Origin: a virus
Direction: 5' to 3' (one strand)
IMG/VR virus record: IMGVR_UViG_3300028559_000074
Coordinates: 1 to 43,451 of that record
Length of the DNA stretch: 43,451 nucleotides
The notes under the pieces: generated by a model
Database searches by the model: none
What the model saw: only the letters and a program-made list of their open reading frames with translations
What the model was told of the DNA's origin: nothing
Part shown: positions 1 through 7,950 of the stretch, in pieces
Layout of the letters: every line of letters begins with the position of its first letter
Numbering within the stretch: the stretch's first letter is position 1
Translations under genes and position numbers: made by a program

Positions 1-390
1 ATCTTCTGAATCATCGTAATTGCTACCAGAAAGGAGAGTCCCAAATAAAACCTCAGGTAGGTATAAATTATGGTCTTTGTGTATTACAACTTCAATACCA
101 CCATTATCCCATACAGATATAATATCATTTTTAATATTAATTTTAATAGTATTTAATTTAGAACCTTCTCTTTTCGATTCATCCACACTATTTACAACTA
201 TTTCATCTATTATTTTTAAAAAAGATGGTACGATAGTAATTTCCTTCCTAACCATTTTATTATTATCTATTATCCATTTTAAGGATGTATTTGGTTTATT
301 AGAGCCTACATATGTACCTGGTCTCAATAATACATGACTTATTTGGTCCAATACTTTATATTTTTCTTCTATTGTTTTAACTTTTCCCAT
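1..390 (-). CDS. Type II DNA topoisomerase ATPase subunit (gp39-like), partial
   Basis: Reading the minus strand from the ATG at 388-390 gives 130 codons with no stop before the left edge, so the gene is cut by the window. Visible elements are RPGTYVGS (residues 23-30), the ATP-binding stretch EIVVNSVDES (63-72, with N67 and D70), WDNGGIEV (94-101) and LPEVLFGTLLSGSNYDD (111-127). These match the GHKL ATPase domain of type IIA topoisomerases, and the last one is closest to the T4/eukaryotic form. The product should power strand passage with the cleavage subunit at 1807-3147. Its start overlaps the 3' end of the upstream homing endonuclease by 14 bases, so the two may be co-transcribed. The family call is secure; only the N-terminus is seen. 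Confidence 0.88.
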   Translation of the reverse strand, partial: MGKVKTIEEKYKVLDQISHVLLRPGTYVGSNKPNTSLKWIIDNNKMVRKEITIVPSFLKIIDEIVVNSVDESKREGSKLNTIKINIKNDIISVWDNGGIEVVIHKDHNLYLPEVLFGTLLSGSNYDDSED

Positions 391-1648
391 TTAGAATTTC
401 ATCTATTTTATTTTTTATATTTTCATTATATTTTATTACTTTGAAAGTTATTTTATTATTTTCACAATATTTATTTTTAATATTATCTCTCTTTTTTGTA
501 ATTTTTAATCCATCATTTCCACCAAAATATTTTATTGGTTTATAATGTTGTATTCCATTATATTCTATACATAAATTTCTTTCTGGTATATAAAAGTCAA
601 AGACTAAGTTTGTTATATTTATACAATCATCAAATTTTTTTTGATGTATATATACTAATCCTGATTCTTTTAACAATTTTATTATTTCTCTTTCACCTTT
701 TGATGATTTACAAATTGGACATCCTGAACCAAATATATGAATTGAAGTCATTTGTTCAAATTTGCCATGTTCTGGACATATTATCTCGATTTTACTAAAT
801 GCACTTCTATATATTACATTTGAATAATCATAGAAATTATTATGTTTTAAATTACACTTTTTAATAAATAATTCAGTATTCATTTTTTTACCTGAACAAT
901 ATGGACAACCATCATATCTTAGGTGATCTTTCAATGTTTGTTTAAATATCCCATGTTCTGGACAAATTATTTCACATTTTTGTTTATTATTAATATATTT
1001 AACTAAAGAATAATCATATTTATTGTTAAATTTACTATTACATTTATCAATATAATTATTATTTCTTAATTTTATTTTTGAACATTCATTACAACCATTA
1101 CCATTAAGATGATTTGAAATCTTTTGTTGAAATTCCCCATGATCTGGACATATAATAATTATATTATCAATAATACCATTCATTATAACTGATAGTGAAT
1201 AGTCATATTTATTACAATGTATTATATTTGATCTTTTAATAAAATCTTCTATTTTTAATGAAAATTTATCAATAACACATTTTTTACAAGTTTGTCCATT
1301 TAGATGTGAATTTGGTTGTTGTTCAAAAATACCATGATCAGGACATATTATTTTAACCTTTATCTTACTATGTTTATATTCAACTAATGAATAGTCATAA
1401 TAATTTTTATGTATTATAGTACACCTCTCTATAAAGGATTTTAATGTTAATTTATTACTATTATAACCACATTCTCTACACCCACTTTTATTTAAGTGTC
1501 TCATCACACCTTGTTCAAATATACCATGATCTGGACATATTATTTTTATTTTATCTTTGACTGTATTAAAAATAACCAATGAATAATCGTATTTATTATT
1601 ATGTATAATATTTAGCTTCTCTATAAGTTTTTCTTTAGTATATCTCAT
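377..1648 (-). CDS. Homing endonuclease with five zinc-finger-like repeats and Vsr-like nuclease domain
   Basis: This 423-residue protein has five tandem repeats of about 62 residues (roughly residues 1-320). Each carries YDYS, then IICP(D/E)HG(I/E/K)F, then H-L-x(3)-G-C-x-x-C, a likely zinc-binding DNA-recognition unit. The C-terminal 100 residues contain FDFYIPERNLCIEYNGIQHY, whose spaced Asp, Glu and His resemble the Vsr-like (EDxHD) nuclease fold of phage homing endonucleases. It lies between the two topoisomerase subunit genes, and its last 14 bases overlap the start of the ATPase subunit. It probably cuts a sequence in phages lacking the insertion and spreads by repair. Function is inferred from architecture. 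Confidence 0.82.
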   Translation of the reverse strand: MRYTKEKLIEKLNIIHNNKYDYSLVIFNTVKDKIKIICPDHGIFEQGVMRHLNKSGCRECGYNSNKLTLKSFIERCTIIHKNYYDYSLVEYKHSKIKVKIICPDHGIFEQQPNSHLNGQTCKKCVIDKFSLKIEDFIKRSNIIHCNKYDYSLSVIMNGIIDNIIIICPDHGEFQQKISNHLNGNGCNECSKIKLRNNNYIDKCNSKFNNKYDYSLVKYINNKQKCEIICPEHGIFKQTLKDHLRYDGCPYCSGKKMNTELFIKKCNLKHNNFYDYSNVIYRSAFSKIEIICPEHGKFEQMTSIHIFGSGCPICKSSKGEREIIKLLKESGLVYIHQKKFDDCINITNLVFDFYIPERNLCIEYNGIQHYKPIKYFGGNDGLKITKKRDNIKNKYCENNKITFKVIKYNENIKNKIDEILNGKS

Positions 1649-1806
1649 TATCTATTTATTAAAAAAAGTATCTACCTCTTTGTATTTTTGTTAATTATAT
1701 TTCTGTAATTTAAGTATTATCCATATCTTTAATGACACTGATGGTTTCCTGCTATTGTTTAATTTACCAATTTAAACTAAACAAAATAAATTAGATATAT
1801 AAAGAT

Positions 1807-3147
1807 ATGGAACAAAAATCTATAACAGAATTCCTTTCTCAAGAATATAAAGAGTTTGCTCTTTATTCTATTGAAGGTAGAGCTATTCCATCTGTGATAG
1901 ATGGTTTTAAACCAACTCAAAGGAAAATTATTCACATTGCTAATATTGTTTGGAAAAGTGGTTCTGAAAAGAATCTTAAAGTATTCCAACTATCTGGTAA
2001 GGTAGCTTCTGATGCATTTTATCATCACGGAGATATGTCTTTATCAAATGCAATTATTAATTTAGCACAGAAATTTAAAAATAATGCTCCACTTTTAGAA
2101 GAAGATGGTCAATTCGGATCTTTAAGATCACCACAAGCTGGTGCTCCACGTTATATTGGTACTAAGTTAAGTCCTAACTTTCGACTGATGTATAAAGATT
2201 TTGAATTACTTAATTATAAAGAAGAAGAAGGTGAAATAATTGAACCTAAATTCTTTCTACCTATTATTCCAACCGTTTTAATAAATGGTGGATCTGGTAT
2301 TGCCGTTGGATTTGCTTCTAATATATTAAATAGAGATGTTAAAGAGATTATAGATGTATGTGTTAAATATTTGAATGGAAAGAAAATAACTACTGTTAAA
2401 CCATCTCTAATAGGATTTACAGGAACATATACACAAGATATTGAGAATTCTAAGAAATGGTATATAAGAGGTACTCTATCTAGAGCAAACACAACAACTG
2501 TTAAAATCACAGAACTACCACCTTCAATGACATATGAAAAGTATGAAGAAATACTTGATAGATTAGTAGAGAATAAAGATATTGTATCTTATGAAGATAA
2601 TTGTAAAGACAATGTTGATTATACTTTAAAATTCACAAGAAATAGTTTAGAGACTATCGATGATGATAGATTATATAAACTTCTAAAACTAGAGGAATCT
2701 GAAACTGAAAATTTCAACACATTAGATGAAAATGGTAAATTAAAAATATTTGAAAGAGTTGAAGATATAATTAAATATTTTGTTGATTTTAGATTATCAT
2801 ACTATCAGTTGAGAAAAGACCATCAACTTGATAAAATGCAACAAGAACTTAAAGTATTAGGTAATCGTGGTAAATTTATCAAAGCCATTTTAGATGGTAA
2901 AATAGTTGTGAATAATAAAGCCAAGGATGAAATAATAACACAAATTGAATCAATTGCTATTGAAATGATAGATGGTTCATATGATTATCTTTTAAGAATG
3001 CCAATCTATTCTTTAACTAAAGAGGTGTTTGATAAATTGAAACAAGATTTCACTTCTAAGAAAGAAGAAATTGAGAAACTAAAATTGATTGATCCAAAAG
3101 ATATGTATATTGAGGATTTATCTGAACTAAAAAAGAAATTTAAATAA
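1807..3147 (+). CDS. Type II DNA topoisomerase cleavage subunit (gp52-like)
   Basis: The 446-residue product is about the length of T4 gp52. It opens with a GyrA/ParC-type winged-helix region: EGRAIPSVIDGFKPTQRK at about residues 23-40, then GDMSLSNAII at 75-84. The catalytic tyrosine is Y116 in AGAPRYIGT, preceded by the GQFGS strand (101-105), and NGGSGIAVGFASN follows. The last third is helical and charged. It should form the DNA gate and join the ATPase subunit encoded divergently at 1-390 to relax or decatenate phage DNA. The ATG follows an AT-rich stretch (tagatatataaagat) that resembles the putative phage late promoter. There is no visible damage. Confidence 0.93.
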   Translation: MEQKSITEFLSQEYKEFALYSIEGRAIPSVIDGFKPTQRKIIHIANIVWKSGSEKNLKVFQLSGKVASDAFYHHGDMSLSNAIINLAQKFKNNAPLLEEDGQFGSLRSPQAGAPRYIGTKLSPNFRLMYKDFELLNYKEEEGEIIEPKFFLPIIPTVLINGGSGIAVGFASNILNRDVKEIIDVCVKYLNGKKITTVKPSLIGFTGTYTQDIENSKKWYIRGTLSRANTTTVKITELPPSMTYEKYEEILDRLVENKDIVSYEDNCKDNVDYTLKFTRNSLETIDDDRLYKLLKLEESETENFNTLDENGKLKIFERVEDIIKYFVDFRLSYYQLRKDHQLDKMQQELKVLGNRGKFIKAILDGKIVVNNKAKDEIITQIESIAIEMIDGSYDYLLRMPIYSLTKEVFDKLKQDFTSKKEEIEKLKLIDPKDMYIEDLSELKKKFK

Positions 3148-3148
3148 T

Positions 3149-3445
3149 ATGGAAAAAATGAAACGATACGAGGACTTCAAGAATGAAGATAACAAAACTG
3201 ATATCCTCACAAAAGAAGAACTTGAAAGAGTGAAATGGACTAAATATAAAATTATAGTACCTACTTTAGAGGACAAATTAGAATTAGAAAAAGCGTTTGA
3301 ACACATTCACTATTGTAATATCGATACAGATAATATAGCTGTTAATCAATTAGCTCACGAGTATCTAACAGAAGAAATAACAGGGGATCCTAGACACATA
3401 AACAATATTATAGTTGATGAAGAACTTTACAATAAAATAAAATAA
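3149..3445 (+). CDS. Hypothetical protein (98 aa)
   Basis: No family is recognised. The gene begins one base after the topoisomerase stop codon, so it is almost certainly translated from the same transcript. Two in-frame ATGs are possible: 3149, and 3158, which gives MKRYEDFKNED and would loosely fit the MKYLKxF-type N-terminus seen elsewhere in this window. The protein is charged and soluble, with no membrane segment or cysteine cluster. The C-terminus (DEELYNKIK) is short and helical. Downstream is the promoter of the rhomboid gene, so this gene probably ends the topoisomerase operon. Confidence 0.72.
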   Translation: MEKMKRYEDFKNEDNKTDILTKEELERVKWTKYKIIVPTLEDKLELEKAFEHIHYCNIDTDNIAVNQLAHEYLTEEITGDPRHINNIIVDEELYNKIK

Positions 3446-3471
3446 AAGGTTTTTATCTTAGATTTTATTCT

Positions 3472-3479
3472 TATATTTG
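3472..3479 (+). promoter_or_regulatory. Bacteroidota-type promoter, -7 element
   Basis: TATATTTG matches the Bacteroidota -7 consensus TAnnTTTG. The -33 region is TTT at 3450-3452 rather than TTG, so this is a weaker match than others in the window. It sits 18 bases before the rhomboid ATG at 3498. Confidence 0.65.
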
Positions 3480-3497
3480 TGTACTAAATAAAAAACT

Positions 3498-4091
3498 ATG
3501 TTTGAAGGAACACCTCTAATTAAAAAGATTTTTTGGATCAATGTACTGGCTTTTTCACTAACGCTAATATTAGCGAGTATTAATTTCAGTGTATTTGAAC
3601 GTTTTGCAATGTGGTCATACAAAGGTGATAACTTCTATCCTTGGCAACTTATTACATATCAATTTTTACATGCTGGATTTTTTCATATTATATTTAATAT
3701 GTTGGCTTTATTGAGTATAGGTCCATTCGTTGAGAGGTTTCTTGGTAAGAAAAAGTTTCTACCATTTTACCTCTTATGTGGAGTAGGTTCTGCACTATTA
3801 CATATGTCAATAAGTAATAATGTTACCGTTCCAATGGTTGGTGCATCTGGTGCTTTATTTGGATTACTTGTATTATTCTCAATCATTCATCCAAATGAAA
3901 AACTATATTTGTTTTTTATTCCAATTGGAATCAAAGCAAAATATATGGTTGGTGGATTGATTGCCATAGAAGTATTACTTGGTCTATTCTCAACATCGGA
4001 TGGTATAGGACATTGGGCACACGTAGGTGGTGCATTAACTGGTATAACACTATATCTTTTTAATAAAAGGTATTTAAGTAATAATATATAA
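3498..4091 (+). CDS. Rhomboid-family intramembrane serine protease
   Basis: The 197-residue product is an integral membrane protein with about six hydrophobic segments. It has the rhomboid signatures in order: HAGFFHIIFNMLAL (58-71, the helix 2 histidine/asparagine motif), GASG (115-118) with catalytic serine S117, and HWAHVGG (172-178) with catalytic histidine H175. Length and motif spacing fit a minimal six-helix bacterial rhomboid. Rhomboids cleave transmembrane segments inside the bilayer, and here the host inner membrane would be the site. A near-consensus promoter lies just upstream and the HAD gene starts three bases downstream, suggesting a new operon. The substrate is unknown. Confidence 0.9.
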   Translation: MFEGTPLIKKIFWINVLAFSLTLILASINFSVFERFAMWSYKGDNFYPWQLITYQFLHAGFFHIIFNMLALLSIGPFVERFLGKKKFLPFYLLCGVGSALLHMSISNNVTVPMVGASGALFGLLVLFSIIHPNEKLYLFFIPIGIKAKYMVGGLIAIEVLLGLFSTSDGIGHWAHVGGALTGITLYLFNKRYLSNNI

Positions 4092-4094
4092 TAG

Positions 4095-4658
4095 ATGAAA
4101 CCTCTTTTAATCTTAGATCTTGATGAAACACTAATTCATACTGAAAATGTACCAGATGAATATGCTGCTCAATATGACTATGATTTTAGGTTTAATGGAC
4201 GTGGTGAATCAGCATTTTATACAAAGAAACGACCTTATCTTGAACAGTTTTTAGATTATGCTTTTGAAAATTTTGATGTTGCTATTTGGACTGCCGCAGG
4301 TGAAGATTACGCAAAAGAAATTATTAAAAATATCGGAATATTAGAATCATCACTAAACTTTTTCTATACAAAAGATAAGTGTACTATCAAACTTAGTCTC
4401 GACTATTCTGATTATTATGGTGTAAAAAATCTTAATAAATTAAAGAAGGGTGGATATGATCTGAATCGTGTTTTGATTGTTGATGATATTAGAGAAACTG
4501 CTGTTAATAACTATGGTAATCTTATATTGATTAAACCATTTACAGATAACACTGATGATACTGAGTTACTTAAACTAATCTCATACTTACAAACTATTAA
4601 AGATGAACCAAATTACAGAAGAATTGAAAAACGAGGATGGTCAAATTCGAGTAAGTAA
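4095..4658 (+). CDS. HAD-superfamily phosphatase, FCP1/SCP (NIF)-like
   Basis: The protein opens with LLILDLDETLIHTE, the HAD motif I DxDxT, with nucleophile D8 and acid D10. This is the sequence style of the FCP1/SCP (NIF-domain) phosphatases. IWTAAG (64-69) supplies motif II, and VLIVDD (126-131) the C-terminal aspartates. At 187 residues it is a single catalytic domain with no BRCT. Members dephosphorylate proteins, while distant phage relatives may act on nucleotides or polynucleotide ends; the sequence does not decide. It follows the rhomboid gene by three bases and its end overlaps the next gene by 56 bases. Confidence 0.85.
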   Translation: MKPLLILDLDETLIHTENVPDEYAAQYDYDFRFNGRGESAFYTKKRPYLEQFLDYAFENFDVAIWTAAGEDYAKEIIKNIGILESSLNFFYTKDKCTIKLSLDYSDYYGVKNLNKLKKGGYDLNRVLIVDDIRETAVNNYGNLILIKPFTDNTDDTELLKLISYLQTIKDEPNYRRIEKRGWSNSSK

Positions 4659-5022
4659 TTTATCTGACTATAAAATTCAACTTGAATGTTGGATACCTAT
4701 ACTTTTATCACATAATGATTCACTTAGAGTAATCGGTAGGATTAAATTAAAGACACGATATAGTATTGATAAGGATGAAAGGAGACATCATTTTGAATTA
4801 CCAACCTACAATATTATCTACCCAAAGGATAGATTTTTACAAATTATTTCACAATCTTGGAAAATTAAGAAAAAATTCATATCTTTGCAAATGGATCATT
4901 CCCTATACAAGATAGGTGACTATCAAGTAAAAGGTAAAATACACGGATTAATATTTGATGATCCATCTTGGGCAAGAAACTACTTATTAGAAACTATACT
5001 AAATGAGACCAGAGACAATTAA
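4603..5022 (+). CDS. Hypothetical protein (139 aa)
   Basis: No family is recognised. The ATG at 4603 lies inside the HAD gene, a 56-base overlap that is long for this window. The next in-frame ATG is about 97 codons in, so the early start is preferred; a non-ATG start nearer 4658 is possible. The sequence is rich in beta-forming residues (CWIPILLSHNDSLRVIGRIKLK) and has no cysteine cluster or membrane segment. It is followed by an overlapping gene at 5003, so it sits within the 3498-5663 operon. Confidence 0.65.
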   Translation: MNQITEELKNEDGQIRVSNLSDYKIQLECWIPILLSHNDSLRVIGRIKLKTRYSIDKDERRHHFELPTYNIIYPKDRFLQIISQSWKIKKKFISLQMDHSLYKIGDYQVKGKIHGLIFDDPSWARNYLLETILNETRDN

Positions 5023-5365
5023 AAATCAAATAGATAAAAATATCGTTTCTCTATTAGAGAATATGGATTACGAGGAGGTTTGTAAGTATATCAATGATAT
5101 CTCAACCCGATTTAATTCCAGAATTTCTGATGTTGATGTAAGTGATCTAAAATCAATAGAGAGTTGTTCTGATGCAAGAGTAAGATATACTGCTTATTAT
5201 GTATTCTTTTCTAATAAGAGGATTCAGGATATTCTTAGGATAGAGAATAAAAAACTAAATAAAAACAGAATATTGAATTTCAAAACTCTTCTCTTTAAAG
5301 AGAGGCTTTTAAGTTGCTCAAAAATAGAAAATTCTATAAATTTCAAATACAAAAAGCTAATATAA
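5003..5365 (+). CDS. Hypothetical protein (120 aa)
   Basis: No family is recognised. The ATG lies 20 bases inside the preceding gene, suggesting translational coupling. The protein is mostly helical and highly charged, with a basic C-terminal half (KNRILNFKTLLFKERLL). The MDYEEVCKYINDIS stretch near residue 25 and the later SCSDARVRYTAYYVFF segment suggest a small helical-repeat fold, but this is only a guess from composition. Confidence 0.65.
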   Translation: MRPETIKNQIDKNIVSLLENMDYEEVCKYINDISTRFNSRISDVDVSDLKSIESCSDARVRYTAYYVFFSNKRIQDILRIENKKLNKNRILNFKTLLFKERLLSCSKIENSINFKYKKLI

Positions 5366-5369
5366 TAAT

Positions 5370-5663
5370 ATGACACAGAGTATTGATTTAACAGGTAGCT
5401 TAGCATTCGTGACTCCAAATCTGAATGTATTATCAATAAATTCAGCGAATAATGAAAAATTAATGGAGATAACTAATGATGGTGATGTTTTTTTCAGACT
5501 TAATGGTGTGTGGAAAAAAATTGAATGTGAGAATGATATATCACTGATGTTTGTCGCTGTTATATCTGGATTAACTGGAGTTCAATATAAAGATAAGAAT
5601 GAATTAATTTCTAAAATTATAAAAAATTATAGAGGAAATCAGATTGATAAAATTTTGAAATAA
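5370..5663 (+). CDS. Hypothetical protein (97 aa)
   Basis: No family is recognised. It starts four bases after the previous stop codon. The first half looks like beta strands with a turn (TNDGDVFFRLNGVWKK), a pattern common in small phage virion or accessory proteins. The C-terminus ends in a short helix (GNQIDKILK). It is the last gene before the near-leaderless promoter at 5677, whose -33 TTG overlaps this gene's final codons. Confidence 0.65.
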   Translation: MTQSIDLTGSLAFVTPNLNVLSINSANNEKLMEITNDGDVFFRLNGVWKKIECENDISLMFVAVISGLTGVQYKDKNELISKIIKNYRGNQIDKILK

Positions 5664-5676
5664 TGTAAAGAATCCG

Positions 5677-5684
5677 TATATTTG
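5677..5684 (+). promoter_or_regulatory. Bacteroidota-type promoter, near-leaderless
   Basis: TATATTTG with TTG at 5655-5657 and a 19-base spacer is a full consensus match. The ATG at 5689 begins only five bases after the -7 element, so transcription should start at or within a few bases of the start codon. Confidence 0.78.
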
Positions 5685-5688
5685 TCTT

Positions 5689-5904
5689 ATGACAAACAGA
5701 GATAAGAATACAATTTGGAACATTCTAAGTAAGTATGACAACACACTAACCTCTATGTGTGATTCTCTTTCTAATATTTTACAAGAAAAATCAGAAAAAA
5801 ATGATTACATTAATGTTTTCAGAAACTATCGTAAGATGGATATTGAAGATACTAAAATAGTTGATATTGTTCTTGGTGACAAAATACTAATATCTGTTAA
5901 CTAA
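5689..5904 (+). CDS. Hypothetical protein (71 aa), near-leaderless mRNA
   Basis: No family is recognised. It is a small charged protein with a helical first half (DKNTIWNILSKYDNTLTSMC) and a beta-like end (KIVDIVLGDKILISVN). Its own full-consensus promoter lies five bases upstream of the ATG, so the mRNA is expected to be leaderless. Having a dedicated strong promoter suggests an early, independently expressed gene. Its 3' end overlaps the convergent reductase gene by eight bases. Confidence 0.68.
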   Translation: MTNRDKNTIWNILSKYDNTLTSMCDSLSNILQEKSEKNDYINVFRNYRKMDIEDTKIVDIVLGDKILISVN

Positions 5905-6649
5905 ATTTATTACTAAACCATTCAGTGAAATCTCTATAAGACTCTTTTAGGCTATCTAAGAGAGTTTTTTCTTTTAAGAAGTCTTTGTAGTCTTGTTTAT
6001 ATCCTTTTAGAGTTTCATCAGTAGGATCAGTAGTCCATTGTCTATTAAATGATAATTCTTTTGGTGTTTGGAATCCAAAATATTTTAAAACTTCTTTTTC
6101 AAGTTCAACAGCATCCTGACCATTCCAGTTATGGCCCATTGCTACTATTCCAACTTCTTTGTCTTTTAATATATTAGATTCACCTAATGAAGCATGTCTA
6201 TTTTCTAACCAAGTTAATCTTTCAATAAGTTGAGTATAAACGGCATTCATTTTACCCCATCTAATAGAACCAAAAAATACTATAATATCTGATTCATATA
6301 TCTTATTTGCAACCACATACATTTCATCTGATGGATTATTAACAGAAGCCCAGCATCTAACAATTTTATGTGGATTTTTCTTATCATCTTTTAAAATGGC
6401 ATCTTTGATACCACAGTTATTTCCACCATGTCTTGATACATTCCCTTCACAAGGAAATATTTTTAATTTAGAGACATCAATAACTTCACAATTTTTTAAT
6501 TTATTTCTTATTTCTAAAGCTAGTTCGGATGATTTTGGTAATTCTTTTTCACCAGACCAACGATTTGATGTTGTTAAAAATACTATTCTAGATCCCTCGG
6601 AATCCTTCACTTTTAAATAATTAAAAAATTTCTTGATAAATCTCTCCAT
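5897..6649 (-). CDS. Flavodoxin-fold NAD(P)H-dependent oxidoreductase
   Basis: The 250-residue product has a flavodoxin-like core. A beta strand and phosphate-binding loop (IVFLTTSNRWSGEKELPKSS, residues 22-41) are followed by a helix (ELALEIRNKL) and strand (CEVIDVSKL). Later come the strand-loop DIIVFFGSIRWGKMNAVYTQLIERL and EVGIVAMGHNW, placed as in FMN-reductase and flavodoxin-2 proteins. It probably binds FMN and reduces a quinone or other small acceptor in the host cytoplasm. It is an isolated minus-strand gene with only short gaps, and may be a metabolic gene picked up from a host. The fold is more certain than the substrate. Confidence 0.72.
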   Translation of the reverse strand: MERFIKKFFNYLKVKDSEGSRIVFLTTSNRWSGEKELPKSSELALEIRNKLKNCEVIDVSKLKIFPCEGNVSRHGGNNCGIKDAILKDDKKNPHKIVRCWASVNNPSDEMYVVANKIYESDIIVFFGSIRWGKMNAVYTQLIERLTWLENRHASLGESNILKDKEVGIVAMGHNWNGQDAVELEKEVLKYFGFQTPKELSFNRQWTTDPTDETLKGYKQDYKDFLKEKTLLDSLKESYRDFTEWFSNKFS

Positions 6650-6655
6650 ATTCTA

Positions 6656-6663
6656 TATATTTG
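6656..6663 (+). promoter_or_regulatory. Bacteroidota-type promoter for 6727 operon
   Basis: TATATTTG with TTG at 6633-6635 and a 20-base spacer. It lies between the divergent reductase gene and 6727, leaving a leader of about 60 bases. A TTTTAATATATGAATG stretch follows directly, resembling the second AT-rich motif of this genome. Confidence 0.6.
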
Positions 6664-6726
6664 TATTTTAATATATGAATGTATATCATGATGTTTCATG
6701 AAGTTAAATTTAAAGAAAAATAATAG

Positions 6727-7128
6727 ATGGCATTTAAAGATTCATTACAGATGATGCTTGAAAACCTAGCAGATCAAACGATAAATGGTAGAATATCTTG
6801 GATACCTATCAGTAATACAAAAATGGAAATTGATATTGAAGATATTAAATTTGAATTTCTAGTAAATTGGAGATTGGAAATTGATACCGGATGGACTATG
6901 AGTCCAGGTTGGATAAATATGAAATCTAAAGATTTGGACTTTATTTTATATTCACATAACTTCCCTGAACAGATTACCCAGATTAAGGAATATCTATGTA
7001 AAATTCATTTTGACCAACATAAGCCATCGGATCAAAAAGTTATTGATCAGATTGACAACATATCTAAAACTTTATCTATACAAGAGTATCGAGATAAAAA
7101 AATATCAAATATTTTTGATGAAAGATAG
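6727..7128 (+). CDS. Hypothetical protein (133 aa) with shared C-terminal tail
   Basis: The main body is unrecognised. It has a helical start (MAFKDSLQMMLENLADQTIN) and a tryptophan-rich middle (GRISWIPISNTKMEIDIED, later GWTMSPGWINM), suggesting a small beta-sheet domain. The last 17 residues are SIQEYRDKKISNIFDER, one of seven copies in this window of a recurrent tail, R-[DE]-x-[KQ]-[IL]-x-x-[IL]. The TTTGATGAAA bases that encode the tail's FDE also contain the ATG of the next gene at 7118. Confidence 0.72.
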   Translation: MAFKDSLQMMLENLADQTINGRISWIPISNTKMEIDIEDIKFEFLVNWRLEIDTGWTMSPGWINMKSKDLDFILYSHNFPEQITQIKEYLCKIHFDQHKPSDQKVIDQIDNISKTLSIQEYRDKKISNIFDER

Positions 7129-7540
7129 AGATAAAGTAAAAGAAAAATTTGAAATACTTGATTGGTTTTGGTTCAAATCAAGATGTACTAATAAAGCTGG
7201 TCATAGGAATGAAAGAGCACAAAAGAACTTTGATTCATATTTAAAAATATTTTTAACAGAAATGGAATATACTGGACAAACAAAAAGTGAAATTCAAAAA
7301 AACTTCAAAAGAATTGAAGATATAATGTCTAAATCCGACGATAAAGACAGACAAATCTATTTAGCTCAAACACAAGCTAACCGTATCACAGATGAATGGA
7401 AAAGTATAAATAGAGCAATGGCCGCGAAAGAAATGGGTCATGAACATCTATTTGAAGTATTTTTCCGAAGGGCCTATGAACTTGGCTCTGTTGGAAAACA
7501 AGAATATCGTCAATATCAATTAACAAAATTAGGAATATGA
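7118..7540 (+). CDS. Hypothetical protein (140 aa)
   Basis: An open frame reaches back to 7010, but the ATG at 7118 (MKDRDKVKEKF) is preferred because it overlaps the preceding gene by only 11 bases and skips a basic leader that antisense-matches nothing. The product is mainly helical, with WFWFKSRCTNKAGHRNERAQ near the start and ITDEWKSINRAMAAKEMGHE in the middle. No catalytic motif is visible. The end is coupled to the next gene through an ATGA overlap at 7537. Confidence 0.68.
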   Translation: MKDRDKVKEKFEILDWFWFKSRCTNKAGHRNERAQKNFDSYLKIFLTEMEYTGQTKSEIQKNFKRIEDIMSKSDDKDRQIYLAQTQANRITDEWKSINRAMAAKEMGHEHLFEVFFRRAYELGSVGKQEYRQYQLTKLGI

Positions 7541-7911
7541 AAAATCAATTTAAAGTATCTCAATTATTTGTAGATATATTTCAATACTTTAATGTATATG
7601 ATCAAAGAGATCGTATGAAAAATCTATCTAGAGTAGAGTTATACCTATTATTGGATACTTGTGTAGATGCTCATGATGAAGATGATTCAACGGTTTGTCA
7701 GAACTTCTCACCATATATGAATGAGATTAAAGATATCTTAGGAATTCAAAATGGATATGAACCAACTGATTCTGATTTGAAAGAGTTAATAAAACAAACT
7801 GATCCTATTTTAAACGTTGAAAAGGTTACAGAATCAGGTGAGTATTTACCGGACGTCTTTACCAAACTAGAAGTCAGAGAATTAAAACTAAATAAAATTT
7901 TTGATAAGTAA
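7537..7911 (+). CDS. Hypothetical protein (124 aa) with shared C-terminal tail
   Basis: The body is unrecognised: an acidic, helical protein containing YLLLDTCVDAHDEDDSTVCQ near residue 40. It ends in KLEVRELKLNKIFDK, another copy of the recurrent tail. The ATG overlaps the preceding stop codon (ATGA), so translation is likely coupled. A strong promoter begins just after the gene. The -33 TTG of that promoter (7901-7903) lies within its final codons. Confidence 0.7.
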   Translation: MKNQFKVSQLFVDIFQYFNVYDQRDRMKNLSRVELYLLLDTCVDAHDEDDSTVCQNFSPYMNEIKDILGIQNGYEPTDSDLKELIKQTDPILNVEKVTESGEYLPDVFTKLEVRELKLNKIFDK

Positions 7912-7922
7912 TAATTTATCCC

Positions 7923-7930
7923 TATATTTG
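7923..7930 (+). promoter_or_regulatory. Bacteroidota-type promoter for 7951
   Basis: TATATTTG with TTG at 7901-7903 and a 19-base spacer matches the consensus fully. The gene start at 7951 is 20 bases downstream. Confidence 0.78.
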
Positions 7931-7950
7931 TAATCTTAAATAAACTAAGA

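Noticed and set aside
20-337. A 105-codon plus-strand open frame at the left edge
   Set aside because: It is antisense to the topoisomerase ATPase subunit, which has clear family motifs on the minus strand and explains the region.
460-1640. Periodic repeats of about 190 bases as a possible DNA repeat array
   Set aside because: They encode five zinc-finger-like protein repeats and diverge at the DNA level.
4870-4890. TATCTTTG-like promoter inside gene 4603
   Set aside because: It lies in a coding region far from any downstream start and has no -33 element at the right distance.
7010-7117. N-terminal extension of the 7118 gene
   Set aside because: It would overlap the preceding gene by over 100 bases and reads like frame-shifted sequence; ATG 7118 gives the usual short overlap.
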